A stretch of DNA of 64,000 nucleotides from UBA6244 sp965140775 (GTDB taxonomy: Bacteria > Bacteroidota > Bacteroidia > Bacteroidales > F082): positions 3,472,001 to 3,536,000 of the forward strand of contig OZ223471.1 in assembly GCA_965140775.1 (NCBI GenBank), given 5' to 3'. Below the pieces are notes generated by a model. That model searched no databases and was not told the origin of the DNA. It was given only the letters and a program-made list of their open reading frames with translations. Each line of letters opens with the position of its first letter. The first letter of the stretch is position 1. Positions 44,067-53,706 of the stretch are shown here, piece by piece. The position numbers and the translations under genes were made by a program.

Positions 44067-45299
44067 TTATAACGTGGAAATAAATTCAAGATATTCCTTG
44101 GCAAGTTGTGAATAGCTATGGTGTTTTGTAACATATTCATAACCCTTTTTACCCATTATATCCAATTCTTCAGTCCCCATCGTCATCATGTGAATAATCT
44201 CCTGAGCCATTAATTCAGGGTTATTTGCATCGATGAACAATCCACATCCGGCCTCATTTATAATACTTCGGTATCCAGAGTATGATATTAACATAGGTCT
44301 GCCACTCAGCATATAATCAATCCATTTATTGGGAGATATACCATAATCATAAATACCACTTTTATATATCGGCATGACCAATAAATCACATTTACTGAGG
44401 ATTGAAATAATCTCAGACTTTGGGAAAGCACCATAAAAAGTAATGTTGTTTAAGCTATTTGCTTCTATTTCCAATTTCTTTTTCTCTGGCCCATCACCAA
44501 AAATTGCAAAAAAAACCTCATCATTGTCCCTTAGCTGACGAGCTGTCATCAAAAGCTCATCTACTTTGTTTAACCTCCCAATTGCACCAGCATAGGCAAC
44601 AACAAACTTATTCTTAGGTAGTTCTAATTTACTAGCGGCATTAGCAGGCTTCTCTAGATGAAGAGTTTGATATTCAGAAAAGCCCATCGGAATACACCTG
44701 AAATGAAACGGTTGTGTAAGGATTTTCTTTAAATGCAAATCCAATCTGGGCATGGTACCTACAATTCCATCAGCATTCTTGTATCCGTATTTTTCAATAT
44801 AGGCTAAAAACTTGACGAAAGGGCTTGATGCACTAAATTTGCCTGAATACACCAGCGTAAGAGGCCAAATGTCTCGTATCTCGACTACAAGTTTTGCCTT
44901 GAATTTATTCTTTAACAGTACACCTGTGAATAGCGTAAGAAGTGAAAGTGATGAAACGATAACAATATCAGGTTTATTGCCATTTCTTATGGTTGCGGCA
45001 TATCGCAGCAAGTTGATTTCAAAGATAACCCACGAAAATATTCTGCGTAGTGAAAATCCCAAATTGATTAACGGACCATTTAAAGTAACAACATTCAAAT
45101 CCTGATATACCGTACTTCGATAAAACTTTGAGATTTTTGGGTTTAGCTTTAAGCCATTTGATCGCGAGATGATTAATGTTGTTTCGTATTGTTGTTTGCT
45201 AAAATTGCTAGCTAAGGAAAACTGACGACTTGCACCTTCTTGCTCAGGCGTGGAACCATATTTTGAAACAAACCAAATGCGAGACTTCATTTTTTTCAT
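44067..45299 (-). CDS. GT4-family glycosyltransferase
   Basis: This 410-residue GT-B glycosyltransferase has an N-terminal acceptor domain (SKYGSTPEQEGASRQFSLASNFSKQQYE) resembling WbuB-type amino-sugar transferases. The C-terminal nucleotide-sugar domain includes NKFVVAYAGAIGRLNKVDELL, AIFGDGPEKKKLE and SPNKWIDYMLSGRPMLISYSG. It probably adds the second sugar to the lipid-linked repeat unit in the cytoplasm. Donor sugar unknown. The next gene upstream is 85 bases away on the same strand. Confidence 0.88.
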   Translation of the reverse strand: MKKMKSRIWFVSKYGSTPEQEGASRQFSLASNFSKQQYETTLIISRSNGLKLNPKISKFYRSTVYQDLNVVTLNGPLINLGFSLRRIFSWVIFEINLLRYAATIRNGNKPDIVIVSSLSLLTLFTGVLLKNKFKAKLVVEIRDIWPLTLVYSGKFSASSPFVKFLAYIEKYGYKNADGIVGTMPRLDLHLKKILTQPFHFRCIPMGFSEYQTLHLEKPANAASKLELPKNKFVVAYAGAIGRLNKVDELLMTARQLRDNDEVFFAIFGDGPEKKKLEIEANSLNNITFYGAFPKSEIISILSKCDLLVMPIYKSGIYDYGISPNKWIDYMLSGRPMLISYSGYRSIINEAGCGLFIDANNPELMAQEIIHMMTMGTEELDIMGKKGYEYVTKHHSYSQLAKEYLEFISTL

Positions 45300-45384
45300 T
45301 AAAAAAATCGGGCAAAAACAATCATTAACAAAATAATTATTGACCTTTTAGCAACCAACTAATATACAGTAACAACTTTGATTA

Positions 45385-46026
45385 TTACACAAAAAGCCTT
45401 ATTACCTCGAACGCTTCTGCATATTCAGCGCCTACCTGCACACCTCTGGATTTAGCCAGTGAGAAAATAAAATCTTCTGACAAATAATCACGAAAACCTT
45501 GTGATTTGTATTCCTTCAAAGAATTAACCTTGGCTTCGATGTGCCGTTTTTGCAATTTGACAAAGCACTGTGTATTAAACGTCAGGTTATTCCATATCAG
45601 CTCATAACCAAACACAGTTGTATTTTTAAAGGCTCTTAAACCTTCGTGCGCAATGGTAGCATGGTCCTGATGTATATCATTTAGGCTAGGTACAAAAACC
45701 AAATCAAAATGACTATTTTTTCGAAGTTTAATTAATTCCTCTAAAATTTCCTGACGGGCATAATTTAGTTTACGTACCTCATAGTTATAAATGATCACGT
45801 CCTCTGTTTTCACACCTAACATATGAGTTGCCTTTTTTACTTCAGTTTTAAGAATGTCTTTGGGAAAACCATCCGGAACTGACTGTTCGGCGGTGGAGAA
45901 TGCCACATAAGTAACGTGATGTCCATTTTCAATAAAATAATTAATGGTTCCACCCAAACCTAATTCACCATCATCTGTATGAGGTGCCAAAACCAGGATA
46001 TTGCTTTTTTCTTTTATGAAATTCAT
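45385..46026 (-). CDS. PIG-L family N-deacetylase
   Basis: These 213 residues form a LmbE/PIG-L zinc deacetylase. The metal motif is PHTDDGELG (H16, D18/D19 region) and a later HQDHATIAHEG supplies further His ligands. PIG-L enzymes remove acetyl groups from N-acetylated sugars or related amides. It is followed on the same operon by an acyltransferase (4 bases upstream in sequence, i.e. transcribed just before it), so a deacetylate-then-reacylate modification of a sugar is plausible. Confidence 0.88.
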   Translation of the reverse strand: MNFIKEKSNILVLAPHTDDGELGLGGTINYFIENGHHVTYVAFSTAEQSVPDGFPKDILKTEVKKATHMLGVKTEDVIIYNYEVRKLNYARQEILEELIKLRKNSHFDLVFVPSLNDIHQDHATIAHEGLRAFKNTTVFGYELIWNNLTFNTQCFVKLQKRHIEAKVNSLKEYKSQGFRDYLSEDFIFSLAKSRGVQVGAEYAEAFEVIRLFV

Positions 46027-46029
46027 CTT

Positions 46030-46857
46030 TTAAAATTTACTAACGAATGGTCTTTCCGTATAAATACGAATACCCCACTTACGAATATAATCTCTCAAAT
46101 CATCAGTTTCTTCGTCCTCAACACCCCAATATTCAAATGTTTCTACATTGAATTTAAAATCGTTTAATTCAATATAAGGATAATCTAATTTAATCATTGG
46201 ATTTAACCCGTGATAGTTTGCAATGGGCATGTAATGCGTTTCAATAATATCCTTTATTTTTAGAATTCGTTCATCATGGGTAAGCGGAACAATTTTTTTT
46301 ATAAATTTTGCCGGGGAGCCTGCATAAATCCCCTTTTCGGGAATAGATTTTGTAACCGTGGAATTAGCCCCGATCACTGCATCGTCTGCAATGGATACCC
46401 CCATCATGATCAAACTTTTAAAACCAACAATTACGCCATTACCAATAGTAACGCCTGAAAAACTTGCGGGGAAGCCTTCTAATACAGATAACCAATAACC
46501 ATGAGTTAAAATTGATGTATCCGGCGAAAGCCCAACATCATGACCAATTACAACAGGCTCACAAACATTAATAAAGTTATTATGTATGGTACACCTGTCA
46601 CCAATTTCAAAATTGGCATTTGGATGCTGTCGGCCTCCACCTCCAATTCTGAGGCCGGAACTATTAAACAGGTGCTTTCCGAATTTGACGTTATTACCCC
46701 TGATCTGGGTATCGCTTCCCAATCGGCTAAAATCACCCAATTCAAAATTTCCTCTGATATTTACATCGATATTTTTCCCAAATTGTACGTTCCTGCCAAT
46801 AGAGATATCATTGGCTACAATTCGAACATTGTTTTTTGAATCTTCATATTTCTTCAT
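46030..46857 (-). CDS. Left-handed beta-helix acyltransferase
   Basis: This 275-residue protein is dominated by hexapeptide repeats (ISIGRNVQFGKNIDVNIRGNFELGDFSRLGSDTQIRG and following). It has a typical acetyltransferase active loop (VIGHDVGLSPDTSILTHGYWLSVLEG) and a C-terminal extension of about 80 residues with no known motif. It probably acylates a sugar hydroxyl or amine. It sits between the SDR and PIG-L genes with short spacers (11 and 3 bases), so it belongs to the same functional group. Confidence 0.83.
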   Translation of the reverse strand: MKKYEDSKNNVRIVANDISIGRNVQFGKNIDVNIRGNFELGDFSRLGSDTQIRGNNVKFGKHLFNSSGLRIGGGGRQHPNANFEIGDRCTIHNNFINVCEPVVIGHDVGLSPDTSILTHGYWLSVLEGFPASFSGVTIGNGVIVGFKSLIMMGVSIADDAVIGANSTVTKSIPEKGIYAGSPAKFIKKIVPLTHDERILKIKDIIETHYMPIANYHGLNPMIKLDYPYIELNDFKFNVETFEYWGVEDEETDDLRDYIRKWGIRIYTERPFVSKF

Positions 46858-46868
46858 CAGTCAAGTTT

Positions 46869-47552
46869 TTAGGTTAATCCTCCATTTAAGTCAATTGATG
46901 CACCATTAATATAATTGGCATCGATTAAATAGGCAACTGTTTTATATATGTCATGTGGTGAACACAGTCCGCCGACAGGAATTTTACTTTTTATTTTTTC
47001 AATAAATTCTGGCGGAACCTCGCTTATCATCCCGAGTTCTGAGTAACCCATATTGATGTTATTTACGGTAATGCCCTTAGAGCCGTTCTCAACAGCCAAT
47101 GATTTTGTCATACCCCACAATCCGGATTTGGAAGCTGCATAAGCGCTGATACCCGGAGTTGGAACTTGTGCTGTAACCGATGAAAAATTAATAATTCTGC
47201 CAAAATTTTGCGCCCTCATATAAGGAAGCAAGCATCGGATTACATTAAAGGATCCCAACAAATTGGTTCTTATTATACTTTCCCAAATGTTGATATCTGC
47301 CTTATGAGCAAAAGAATTATAATTTTTTCCGGCACAATTGATTAAAACAATATTATTTAATTCACTTTCAATTGATTGAATCCAACCTGAAACTTCATCA
47401 TAATTTGAAACATCTACTTTGTATAGATTTTCTTTAAATGCAGCATCTACGTTGGTCGAGAGATATGTTCCTATCACCTTCTCATCTGAACTCAGAAAAC
47501 GTTCAAACAGATATTTGCCAATTCCTCTTGAAGCACCTGTAATAATAATCAT
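46869..47552 (-). CDS. SDR-family oxidoreductase (FabG-like)
   Basis: This 227-residue classical short-chain dehydrogenase has the cofactor motif TGASRGIG (5-12), NCAG near 72, catalytic S124/S125, Y138 and K142 (YAASK). It resembles 3-oxoacyl-ACP reductases. The next gene upstream encodes a KAS III, so the pair could build a 3-hydroxyacyl group; a sugar or aldehyde substrate is the alternative. No acyl carrier protein gene is present between them. Confidence 0.88.
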   Translation of the reverse strand: MIIITGASRGIGKYLFERFLSSDEKVIGTYLSTNVDAAFKENLYKVDVSNYDEVSGWIQSIESELNNIVLINCAGKNYNSFAHKADINIWESIIRTNLLGSFNVIRCLLPYMRAQNFGRIINFSSVTAQVPTPGISAYAASKSGLWGMTKSLAVENGSKGITVNNINMGYSELGMISEVPPEFIEKIKSKIPVGGLCSPHDIYKTVAYLIDANYINGASIDLNGGLT

Positions 47553-47589
47553 GATTTTAAGATTTTAGTTTATAATTATTTGAGAATAG

Positions 47590-48582
47590 TTACGACCATT
47601 TTAAAATTGCAGCTCCATAAGTCCAGCCGGAGCCAACAGCTGCAAAAAGAATGTTATCTCCTTTTTTTAACTTTCCTGCCCGATGAACTTCATCCAATAA
47701 TATTGGAATGGTTCCCCCACTGGTATTTGCATATTTATCCATATTTGTCATTACTCTTTCCCATGGCAGGCCAATAATTTCAGCTGTTTTCTGAAGTATT
47801 CTGATGGAGGGCTGATGTGGTATTAGAAAATCGATATCTTCGATTGTTAAACCTGTATCTTTAAGAACCTGTTGAATTGCTTTTGGCAAAACCTTGGTTC
47901 CTGTTTCATAAACGGCACGACCGTTCATTTGAAAATAGTGCAAACCTTGCTTTACGGTATCGAGGGTTGCAGGCATTTCCGAACCTCCTGCAGGTAATGT
48001 GTAATTATATTTGCCTCTACCATCAGTATATAACCGAAATGCAGTAAATCCCTCATAAACATTACCATGAGAAAACACGGCTGCACCGGCTCCATCGCCA
48101 AAAAAAACAGCATCCCTACGCGACCAATCGGTTATTTTCGAAAAGGTGTCGGCTCCGATAACCAGAACATGTTCGTATACTCCGGCTGCAATGAACTGTG
48201 TAGCAACCGACATGCCGTACAAAAAACCACTACAAACTGCGGATATATCAAAGGCAACTGAGTTATAGGCCTGTATTTTATCTTGAACAATCGCCGCCGT
48301 GGAGGGTGCAAGACGATCGGATGTTGCAGTAGCAACTATTATTAAATCTATATCATCCTTGGTTAATCCTGAGTTTTCGATGGCCTTATTTGCCGCTTTT
48401 GCTGCCAAATCGCTTGTGGCCTCGTGGTCGCCTGCAATCCTTCTTTCTTTTATTCCCAGGTTTTCGTAAATCCACTGGCTGTTGGTAGGCACCATTTTCT
48501 CCAGGTCCTCATTTGTCATTATTCTTTCCGGAACGTACGAACCGGTTCCAATAATCTTTACATTTCTAACAAGTTGCTTCAT
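47590..48582 (-). CDS. 3-oxoacyl-ACP synthase III (KAS III, FabH-like)
   Basis: This 330-residue condensing enzyme has the complete Cys-His-Asn triad: C117 in SAVCSGF, H256 in IPHQPSIR and N286 in KYANTSGG. Its length and motifs match FabH. A dedicated copy inside a polysaccharide locus suggests synthesis of a special short acyl group for the glycan rather than bulk fatty acid synthesis; that is inference. It begins 3 bases after the stop of the upstream glycosyltransferase gene. Confidence 0.9.
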   Translation of the reverse strand: MKQLVRNVKIIGTGSYVPERIMTNEDLEKMVPTNSQWIYENLGIKERRIAGDHEATSDLAAKAANKAIENSGLTKDDIDLIIVATATSDRLAPSTAAIVQDKIQAYNSVAFDISAVCSGFLYGMSVATQFIAAGVYEHVLVIGADTFSKITDWSRRDAVFFGDGAGAAVFSHGNVYEGFTAFRLYTDGRGKYNYTLPAGGSEMPATLDTVKQGLHYFQMNGRAVYETGTKVLPKAIQQVLKDTGLTIEDIDFLIPHQPSIRILQKTAEIIGLPWERVMTNMDKYANTSGGTIPILLDEVHRAGKLKKGDNILFAAVGSGWTYGAAILKWS

Positions 48583-48585
48583 ATT

Positions 48586-49698
48586 CTAAAGTGTTTTTAA
48601 GTTATTATACATCGCAATAAGTTTATTTTCTTCATTTTTCCAACTATAATGATCCAAAACAGCATTTCTGCCATTTTCACCCATTTCTTGCGCCAACTTA
48701 TCATTATTCATCAACAGGTGTATTGCATTCACAATCTCTTGTCTTTTAAATGGATTCACCACAATTCCACACTGATGTTTTTCAACAACCTCTCTGTTGC
48801 TCTTAACACTGTCGGAAATGATCACAGGTATGCCTGCATACATGTATTCGTATAACTTTGTTGTAATTCCATCAACATGATTTGGGGAAGGATGAAACAA
48901 ACCGATCCCTATAGAGCTTTCGGCGTATATTTCATAAAGCTCTTTTTGCGACACAAACCCTCTGTAATCAACTTGTTTCCACCCTTTATGCTCTTTAAGA
49001 GATTGTTCGTATTTAGCATCACTAAATAAACCTGCCAAAATAATTTTATAATTTGTTTCAACTATGGCGTCTAAAAGATTAGTAATGCCTCTTATCTCAG
49101 ATATCCCCCCTGCGTAGCAAATTGCTTTTTGTTTGTTATTATTATGACTTATTGGGGCTATGTTCTTTAAAATGGGATAATTTCTGATTTCAACACTTTT
49201 GCAATTCCATTGGAGGTATTTGTTGGAAATGGAAGGAGCTGCACAAACAACATTATCCAAACGAGTTGTCACCTTTTTATCAATGATCTTGGCTATGATT
49301 GCTATTGGCTTTCTTAAAAGAATTGGAATATAAGTTTTTTGTAATATTTGTTTTGGAAAGTCTTCGTGCGCATCAAAAATTACATGGTGACCATTTTTTT
49401 TTAATTTTAACGCAGTAAGCAACAATTCAGGGTCGTGAAGATGATAAATATCGGCTTGTACCTCTAATGCTTTTTGATATATCACATTTGAGCGCTTAAT
49501 AAAACGCTGAAGTCGGTTCCTTACCGGTGTTTTAAGAGAGATGCATTCTACTCCATTCTTGGTTTCAACATATTCCTGAGCACCAAAGGCAATAAGTGTT
49601 ACCTCATATCCATTTTTAGCCAAACTGGTGCACTCTTTGTAAAATATCCGAATATCATCAATTGGATGAACTGAGGTAAGGTGGCAAACCTTTGTCAT
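48586..49698 (-). CDS. GT4-family glycosyltransferase
   Basis: This 370-residue GT-B enzyme has the N-terminal TKVCHLTSVHPIDDIRIFYKECTSLAKNGY and the C-terminal donor-site segments CYAGGISEIRGITNLLDAI and GLFHPSPNHVDGITTKLYEYMYAGIPVIIS. It probably extends the lipid-linked repeat unit. Spacers to neighbours are 3 bases (KAS III) and 27 bases (next GT), so it is in the operon. Confidence 0.88.
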   Translation of the reverse strand: MTKVCHLTSVHPIDDIRIFYKECTSLAKNGYEVTLIAFGAQEYVETKNGVECISLKTPVRNRLQRFIKRSNVIYQKALEVQADIYHLHDPELLLTALKLKKNGHHVIFDAHEDFPKQILQKTYIPILLRKPIAIIAKIIDKKVTTRLDNVVCAAPSISNKYLQWNCKSVEIRNYPILKNIAPISHNNNKQKAICYAGGISEIRGITNLLDAIVETNYKIILAGLFSDAKYEQSLKEHKGWKQVDYRGFVSQKELYEIYAESSIGIGLFHPSPNHVDGITTKLYEYMYAGIPVIISDSVKSNREVVEKHQCGIVVNPFKRQEIVNAIHLLMNNDKLAQEMGENGRNAVLDHYSWKNEENKLIAMYNNLKTL

Positions 49699-49725
49699 AC
49701 TGAACTGTTTTTTAGAACCTTGTAT

Positions 49726-50898
49726 TTAAATTATTTTCTTATAAGCATTATACAACACTTGTTTTTCATTTTCCCAACACAATTCTTCTTTAGCTATTTG
49801 AAGATTCTTTTTGAATGAATTGTATAGTTCTTTATCGGTAGCTAACCTGCGTATTGATTCGGCAAGAACACCCTCATCACCCGGAGGATTAATTGCTAAT
49901 CCAATTTTATATTGATTTACAATCCTGGCCATTTCCGGGGTATCGTTGCAAATAATGGGTGTTAGCGCTTGTATATTCTCAAATATTTTATTGCCAAGAC
50001 CAAAGTAATAGCTTCTTGATTTTATTTTGGGAGTACTTATGCCCACATCTGATGCAGCGATAATTCGCCACAAATCGCCTATTGGAACTGCTGACAAAAA
50101 CAAGAACCTATTTTGTACATTGTATTTTTTTGTAAGATTTTCCAAAAATGTGACATATGCCTTGGTGCCATTTCCTACGATCACGCACACTGTATTTTCT
50201 GTTTTTGACAATGCCTCCACTATCTCTTCTATACCTCTTTGTGCAGTAACAGCACCGTGATACATGCATATAAAACAATCATCGTCAACGTTTAATTTTT
50301 TCAGGATATTTTTCCTGCTTGCAATTATTTCCGATTGCTCCAATTGCCAATAATTGGGAATATTTCTTACAACGACGGGCCTTTCGGACAAGTGATAAAT
50401 GTTTTGAACTTCATCGGCAATGCTATCATTCACCATAATGGAAAAAGCACTCTTTGAAATCAGAAACCTTTCAAGTTGTTTGATGAAGAATCTGGCAAAT
50501 ATATTTCTGTTTGTATTGCGTCCCATTTCAAACTCATGCGAATCATAAACCAGTTTTGCTTTATTTTTTTTTCCGATATTCGACAACCACCCGATAAAAA
50601 GCGGAAATAAATCGTGTCCGCTTATTATATCAGCATCAAACTTCCTGGCCTTGGCTGCCCACACGAAAATGGACAGAATTCTGTTTAATGGATTAAGAAA
50701 CTTACCCTCTCCCAGCGGACGTGTTGAAAAACGATAAACCGTAAAACCATCCACCATGTCCTTTTTGAAGTTATCACTAATCGCACCTTTAGCCATGACC
50801 AGTACTTCTGCACCCATTTCGATCAAAACAGTTAGTTCCCGTTTATCCCTGCTTGCATTTATCCACTCACCGGTAGTTATTTTTAACACTTTCTTCAT
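49726..50898 (-). CDS. GT4-family glycosyltransferase
   Basis: This 390-residue GT-B enzyme has an N-terminal acceptor domain (ISGHDLFPLFIGWLSNIGK, KLVYDSHEFEMGRN) and a donor domain with CMYHGAVTAQRGIEEIVEAL and FGLGNKIFENIQALTPIICND. Donor and acceptor sugars cannot be read from the sequence. It starts 6 bases after the stop of the decayed polymerase remnant, so it once followed that gene closely. Confidence 0.87.
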   Translation of the reverse strand: MKKVLKITTGEWINASRDKRELTVLIEMGAEVLVMAKGAISDNFKKDMVDGFTVYRFSTRPLGEGKFLNPLNRILSIFVWAAKARKFDADIISGHDLFPLFIGWLSNIGKKNKAKLVYDSHEFEMGRNTNRNIFARFFIKQLERFLISKSAFSIMVNDSIADEVQNIYHLSERPVVVRNIPNYWQLEQSEIIASRKNILKKLNVDDDCFICMYHGAVTAQRGIEEIVEALSKTENTVCVIVGNGTKAYVTFLENLTKKYNVQNRFLFLSAVPIGDLWRIIAASDVGISTPKIKSRSYYFGLGNKIFENIQALTPIICNDTPEMARIVNQYKIGLAINPPGDEGVLAESIRRLATDKELYNSFKKNLQIAKEELCWENEKQVLYNAYKKII

Positions 50899-50904
50899 TC
50901 CATT

Positions 50905-51422
50905 CTAATTTTTTACACCTTGTGTTTGTACGCTTACTCTCCGCACAGTACTTTTTGATAGTCCGGGAGGTTGATCTGCAAATAAATAATCATCCACCAA
51001 TGGAATATAAAAAAATACAATAAAATAGATATTAAAAAAATGTACCGGATTTAACATGCCAAGTATCAACAAAAATATGAAAGCCAACTTAAAACCTTGA
51101 TTACCTTTATAAACTTTCTTCGGTCTGAAAAGATAAACCATCAGAAAAATGGAGAACAACCCGAATTTTGCCAACAAATCAAACCATTCCGAGTGTTCCA
51201 ACGAACCTACTTTATACTCGAAAGAGTTATACCTTATTATAGGCTTACCATATTGTGCGTATTGACGTTTGTCACTTTCCATGGTAACCTCATAAAGGCG
51301 GTTCAATATAGCGTTACCTGTAATCTGGCGAGGAAACCAATATTTAGCTTGTCTTCAGACCAATCCATGAACCCTTTGAACAAAAAAGGGCCATCGCCCC
51401 TGAGAAGAATTAAAGTATTTGG
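50905..51422 (-). pseudogene. Remnant of an O-antigen polymerase/ligase (Wzy/WaaL-like)
   Basis: The intact frame below 51306 gives about 133 residues that look like the C-terminal end of a Wzy/O-antigen-ligase protein: SLEHSEWFDLLAKFGLFSIFLMVYLF, then two more hydrophobic helices. Extending upstream, the frame continues as AKYWFPRQITGNAILNRLYEV and then hits a stop at 51355-51357. The related sequence GDGPFLFKGFMDWSEDK continues in another frame up to a stop at 51423-51425. Nothing that looks like the N-terminal membrane helices follows. So the gene has a frameshift near 51350 and has lost its 5' part. An intact Wzy-like gene lies 1.1 kb further. Confidence 0.7.
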
Positions 51423-52518
51423 TCAGTATTTACACAGATAGTTGACTATTTTTTTTATAAGCGACAACGCATTAAGGTTCTTGCTCTAAGTCTTAAGAAT
51501 GGTGGTGACCAGTTTTCCTGAAATACCCTCGTAAATATGTAGGGGTATATAGCAATGGTCACCATAGTATGTCCTGTTGAACAAAGGCAAGAGCGCTTGT
51601 GTCATCGCAATCAAGAATAATCAAACTTGGTGCATCTTGAGTAAGATGCAATAAAATTATCAATAAATACTTTTGCTATATTATAAATTTCCTTTGATCC
51701 ATGAAGATTTTTAAAGCGGCACATCGTAGGCTGGGCAGAAAGAGTCTGTTCTTGCCCTTCACATATCTTCAATTTGCAATCTTGCGCAAAGTATAACAAT
51801 CGTTGGCATCTTCATAACAAACCGCAATTTGTATAACACATTGCTTCAGAATAGAACTAATATCATGAAGTACAAAAGTAAAACATTTTAAATAACCTCC
51901 CCAAAACTACAGATAAATCCTCTAGTTGAGTTCTGGGATGGCCAGGTGATATACTATTCGCTTTTTGTCAATATTTTCTTTTTCAACCTTAATGCCCGTC
52001 TGGTATTCATTCAGGCTTAACCTGACCACAACTAATAATTGCCCGTGGCGAAACTGCATATTTTACCCGTGATTAATCCACTGTTTTGGGGAAGTTATTT
52101 TGGGAATATTACTAAGATTGATGTCTAGTGTCATTTATACATCCGGCCAATTTTTCAATTAGGCCAAGCTGTTTTCCAACCTAATTTAATAATAATAGAA
52201 CTCCATTATGAGATATTTGCTCGCTGGTAAGTTTTACGGCTACAGACTTTTGTTAAAATCTGAAAGATTGAAAAATGTTGATGTATCATATTGTTGAAAT
52301 TTTGTATATCTATTTATAAGCAATAATGTGTTTTATTTACCTCATTGATAATCATATCAATGAGGTAAATAATTTTATCGCCCTTTTTATTGCCTTTTAT
52401 AAATTATTCAGGCTAAGTTAGGTATTTCGCTTTTTGCAAACTCAATTCCGTTATAATATCAAAGTAAATAATATTTTCACTATTTGCTAATTAATGTAAA
52501 TCTAATCATTCACTTATT
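51423..52518. other. Long AT-rich gap with a strong hairpin and one small ORF
   Basis: About 1.1 kb lacks a convincing gene between the polymerase remnant and the intact polymerase gene. A minus-strand ORF at 51922-52059 (46 codons, ATG start, middle SLNEYQTGIKVEKENIDKKR) has protein-like composition but no recognised family and may be the tail of a lost gene. A perfect 16-bp stem with a 4-base loop lies at 52335-52370, about 150 bases after the intact polymerase stop, without a T tract. The rest looks like decayed DNA. Confidence 0.5.
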
Positions 52519-53706
52519 TCAGGAAAGGTAATTTATTTGTGTTTTGCCTGTTTTAACTATTTGTGCTTCGGTTAAAGCCCATATAATAACAATGTAAGCA
52601 AAATAAGTGGGGTAAATAATCAGATGGGAAACCATTGACATTACAAAGAAAATAATAAATGCAGAAAAATAGGCATGAAAATATTTTCCTCCAATTCGAT
52701 ACATGATTTTTAATCGATTAACAATTTGCCATGTTAAATACAAATAAAGAATTAAACCCAAAATGCCATAATCATATAGAACTTCCAGATAATCATTATG
52801 AGCTGTTTTAGATAAAAGCCCACCTCTATCGATAGCAGTACTTCTATAACCGGAGCCAAATATTTTATGAGTCATATCTTTTGAAATATAACTATTCCAT
52901 GTATCAATATATAAATACATTCTTGATTCTTCCTCAAAATCTGTTTTCTCAAATCGATTAATTACATTAACATCAATTATGGATATTGTTTTTTCTAAAA
53001 TGAAAAATAACCCAACCAACATGATTGCTCCATATATAAGATTACGTAGTAAATGCTTCCATTGGAAAGAGTCTTTTATTAAAGAAAATATAATAACTAA
53101 TGATATTGCAATAGTTGCGCCTCTTTTACTAGAAATTATTACGGAAATAAAGGTCAAGACTAAAATAATGTATCTTAATTTCGTATTTTTTAATAAAAAA
53201 GCGAAAGGAACTAATAATAAAACCCAATAGACCGAATTAAGTGCATTTGCTTCAATAATTCCATAATTAATACTCCCGACTCTAAACACCATTTTATAGA
53301 GGCTTAATGCAAAAATCAAAAAATAAAAATAGGGATACAATTTTATTAGTTTGTGGTAGTAATTATTCTTAAAGTCATTGACGAAAATACTGTAAAATAG
53401 TATAAAAACGATTACCCACCAAGATACCGCAATTAAGGTTACAATAAGTCCCAATTGGGTACTATTGGCAAATAAAAGATTATTATATAATGCATAGAAT
53501 AGCCAAATAATTAAAAGCCGTAAGATCTTATTTGATAAAATATCGCTTCGAGTAAGAAGTATAACAACTGCCAATCCTATCGCAAAAAAAATAGATAACT
53601 GGACGATTCTACCAATCATGGCAGAACTGCTGATTGTTCCTAAAATAGAAAAAACACTCCAGACAATAAAAATTGCAGAAATTAAATATGTTTTAGATAT
53701 TGTCAT
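52519..53706 (-). CDS. O-antigen polymerase/ligase-like membrane protein (Wzy-like)
   Basis: This 395-residue protein has about ten to twelve hydrophobic helices and one larger loop near residues 250-310. That loop contains KIFGSGYRSTAIDRGG and ends in TAHNDYLEVLYDYGILGLILYLY, the H-N-x-Y/F-L-E pattern typical of Wzy/WaaL periplasmic loops. With the Wzx flippase and the PglC-type transferase it fits a Wzx/Wzy-dependent pathway as the polymerase. The gene is strikingly AT-rich. Its start overlaps the pyruvyltransferase gene by 14 bases. Confidence 0.85.
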   Translation of the reverse strand: MTISKTYLISAIFIVWSVFSILGTISSSAMIGRIVQLSIFFAIGLAVVILLTRSDILSNKILRLLIIWLFYALYNNLLFANSTQLGLIVTLIAVSWWVIVFILFYSIFVNDFKNNYYHKLIKLYPYFYFLIFALSLYKMVFRVGSINYGIIEANALNSVYWVLLLVPFAFLLKNTKLRYIILVLTFISVIISSKRGATIAISLVIIFSLIKDSFQWKHLLRNLIYGAIMLVGLFFILEKTISIIDVNVINRFEKTDFEEESRMYLYIDTWNSYISKDMTHKIFGSGYRSTAIDRGGLLSKTAHNDYLEVLYDYGILGLILYLYLTWQIVNRLKIMYRIGGKYFHAYFSAFIIFFVMSMVSHLIIYPTYFAYIVIIWALTEAQIVKTGKTQINYLS

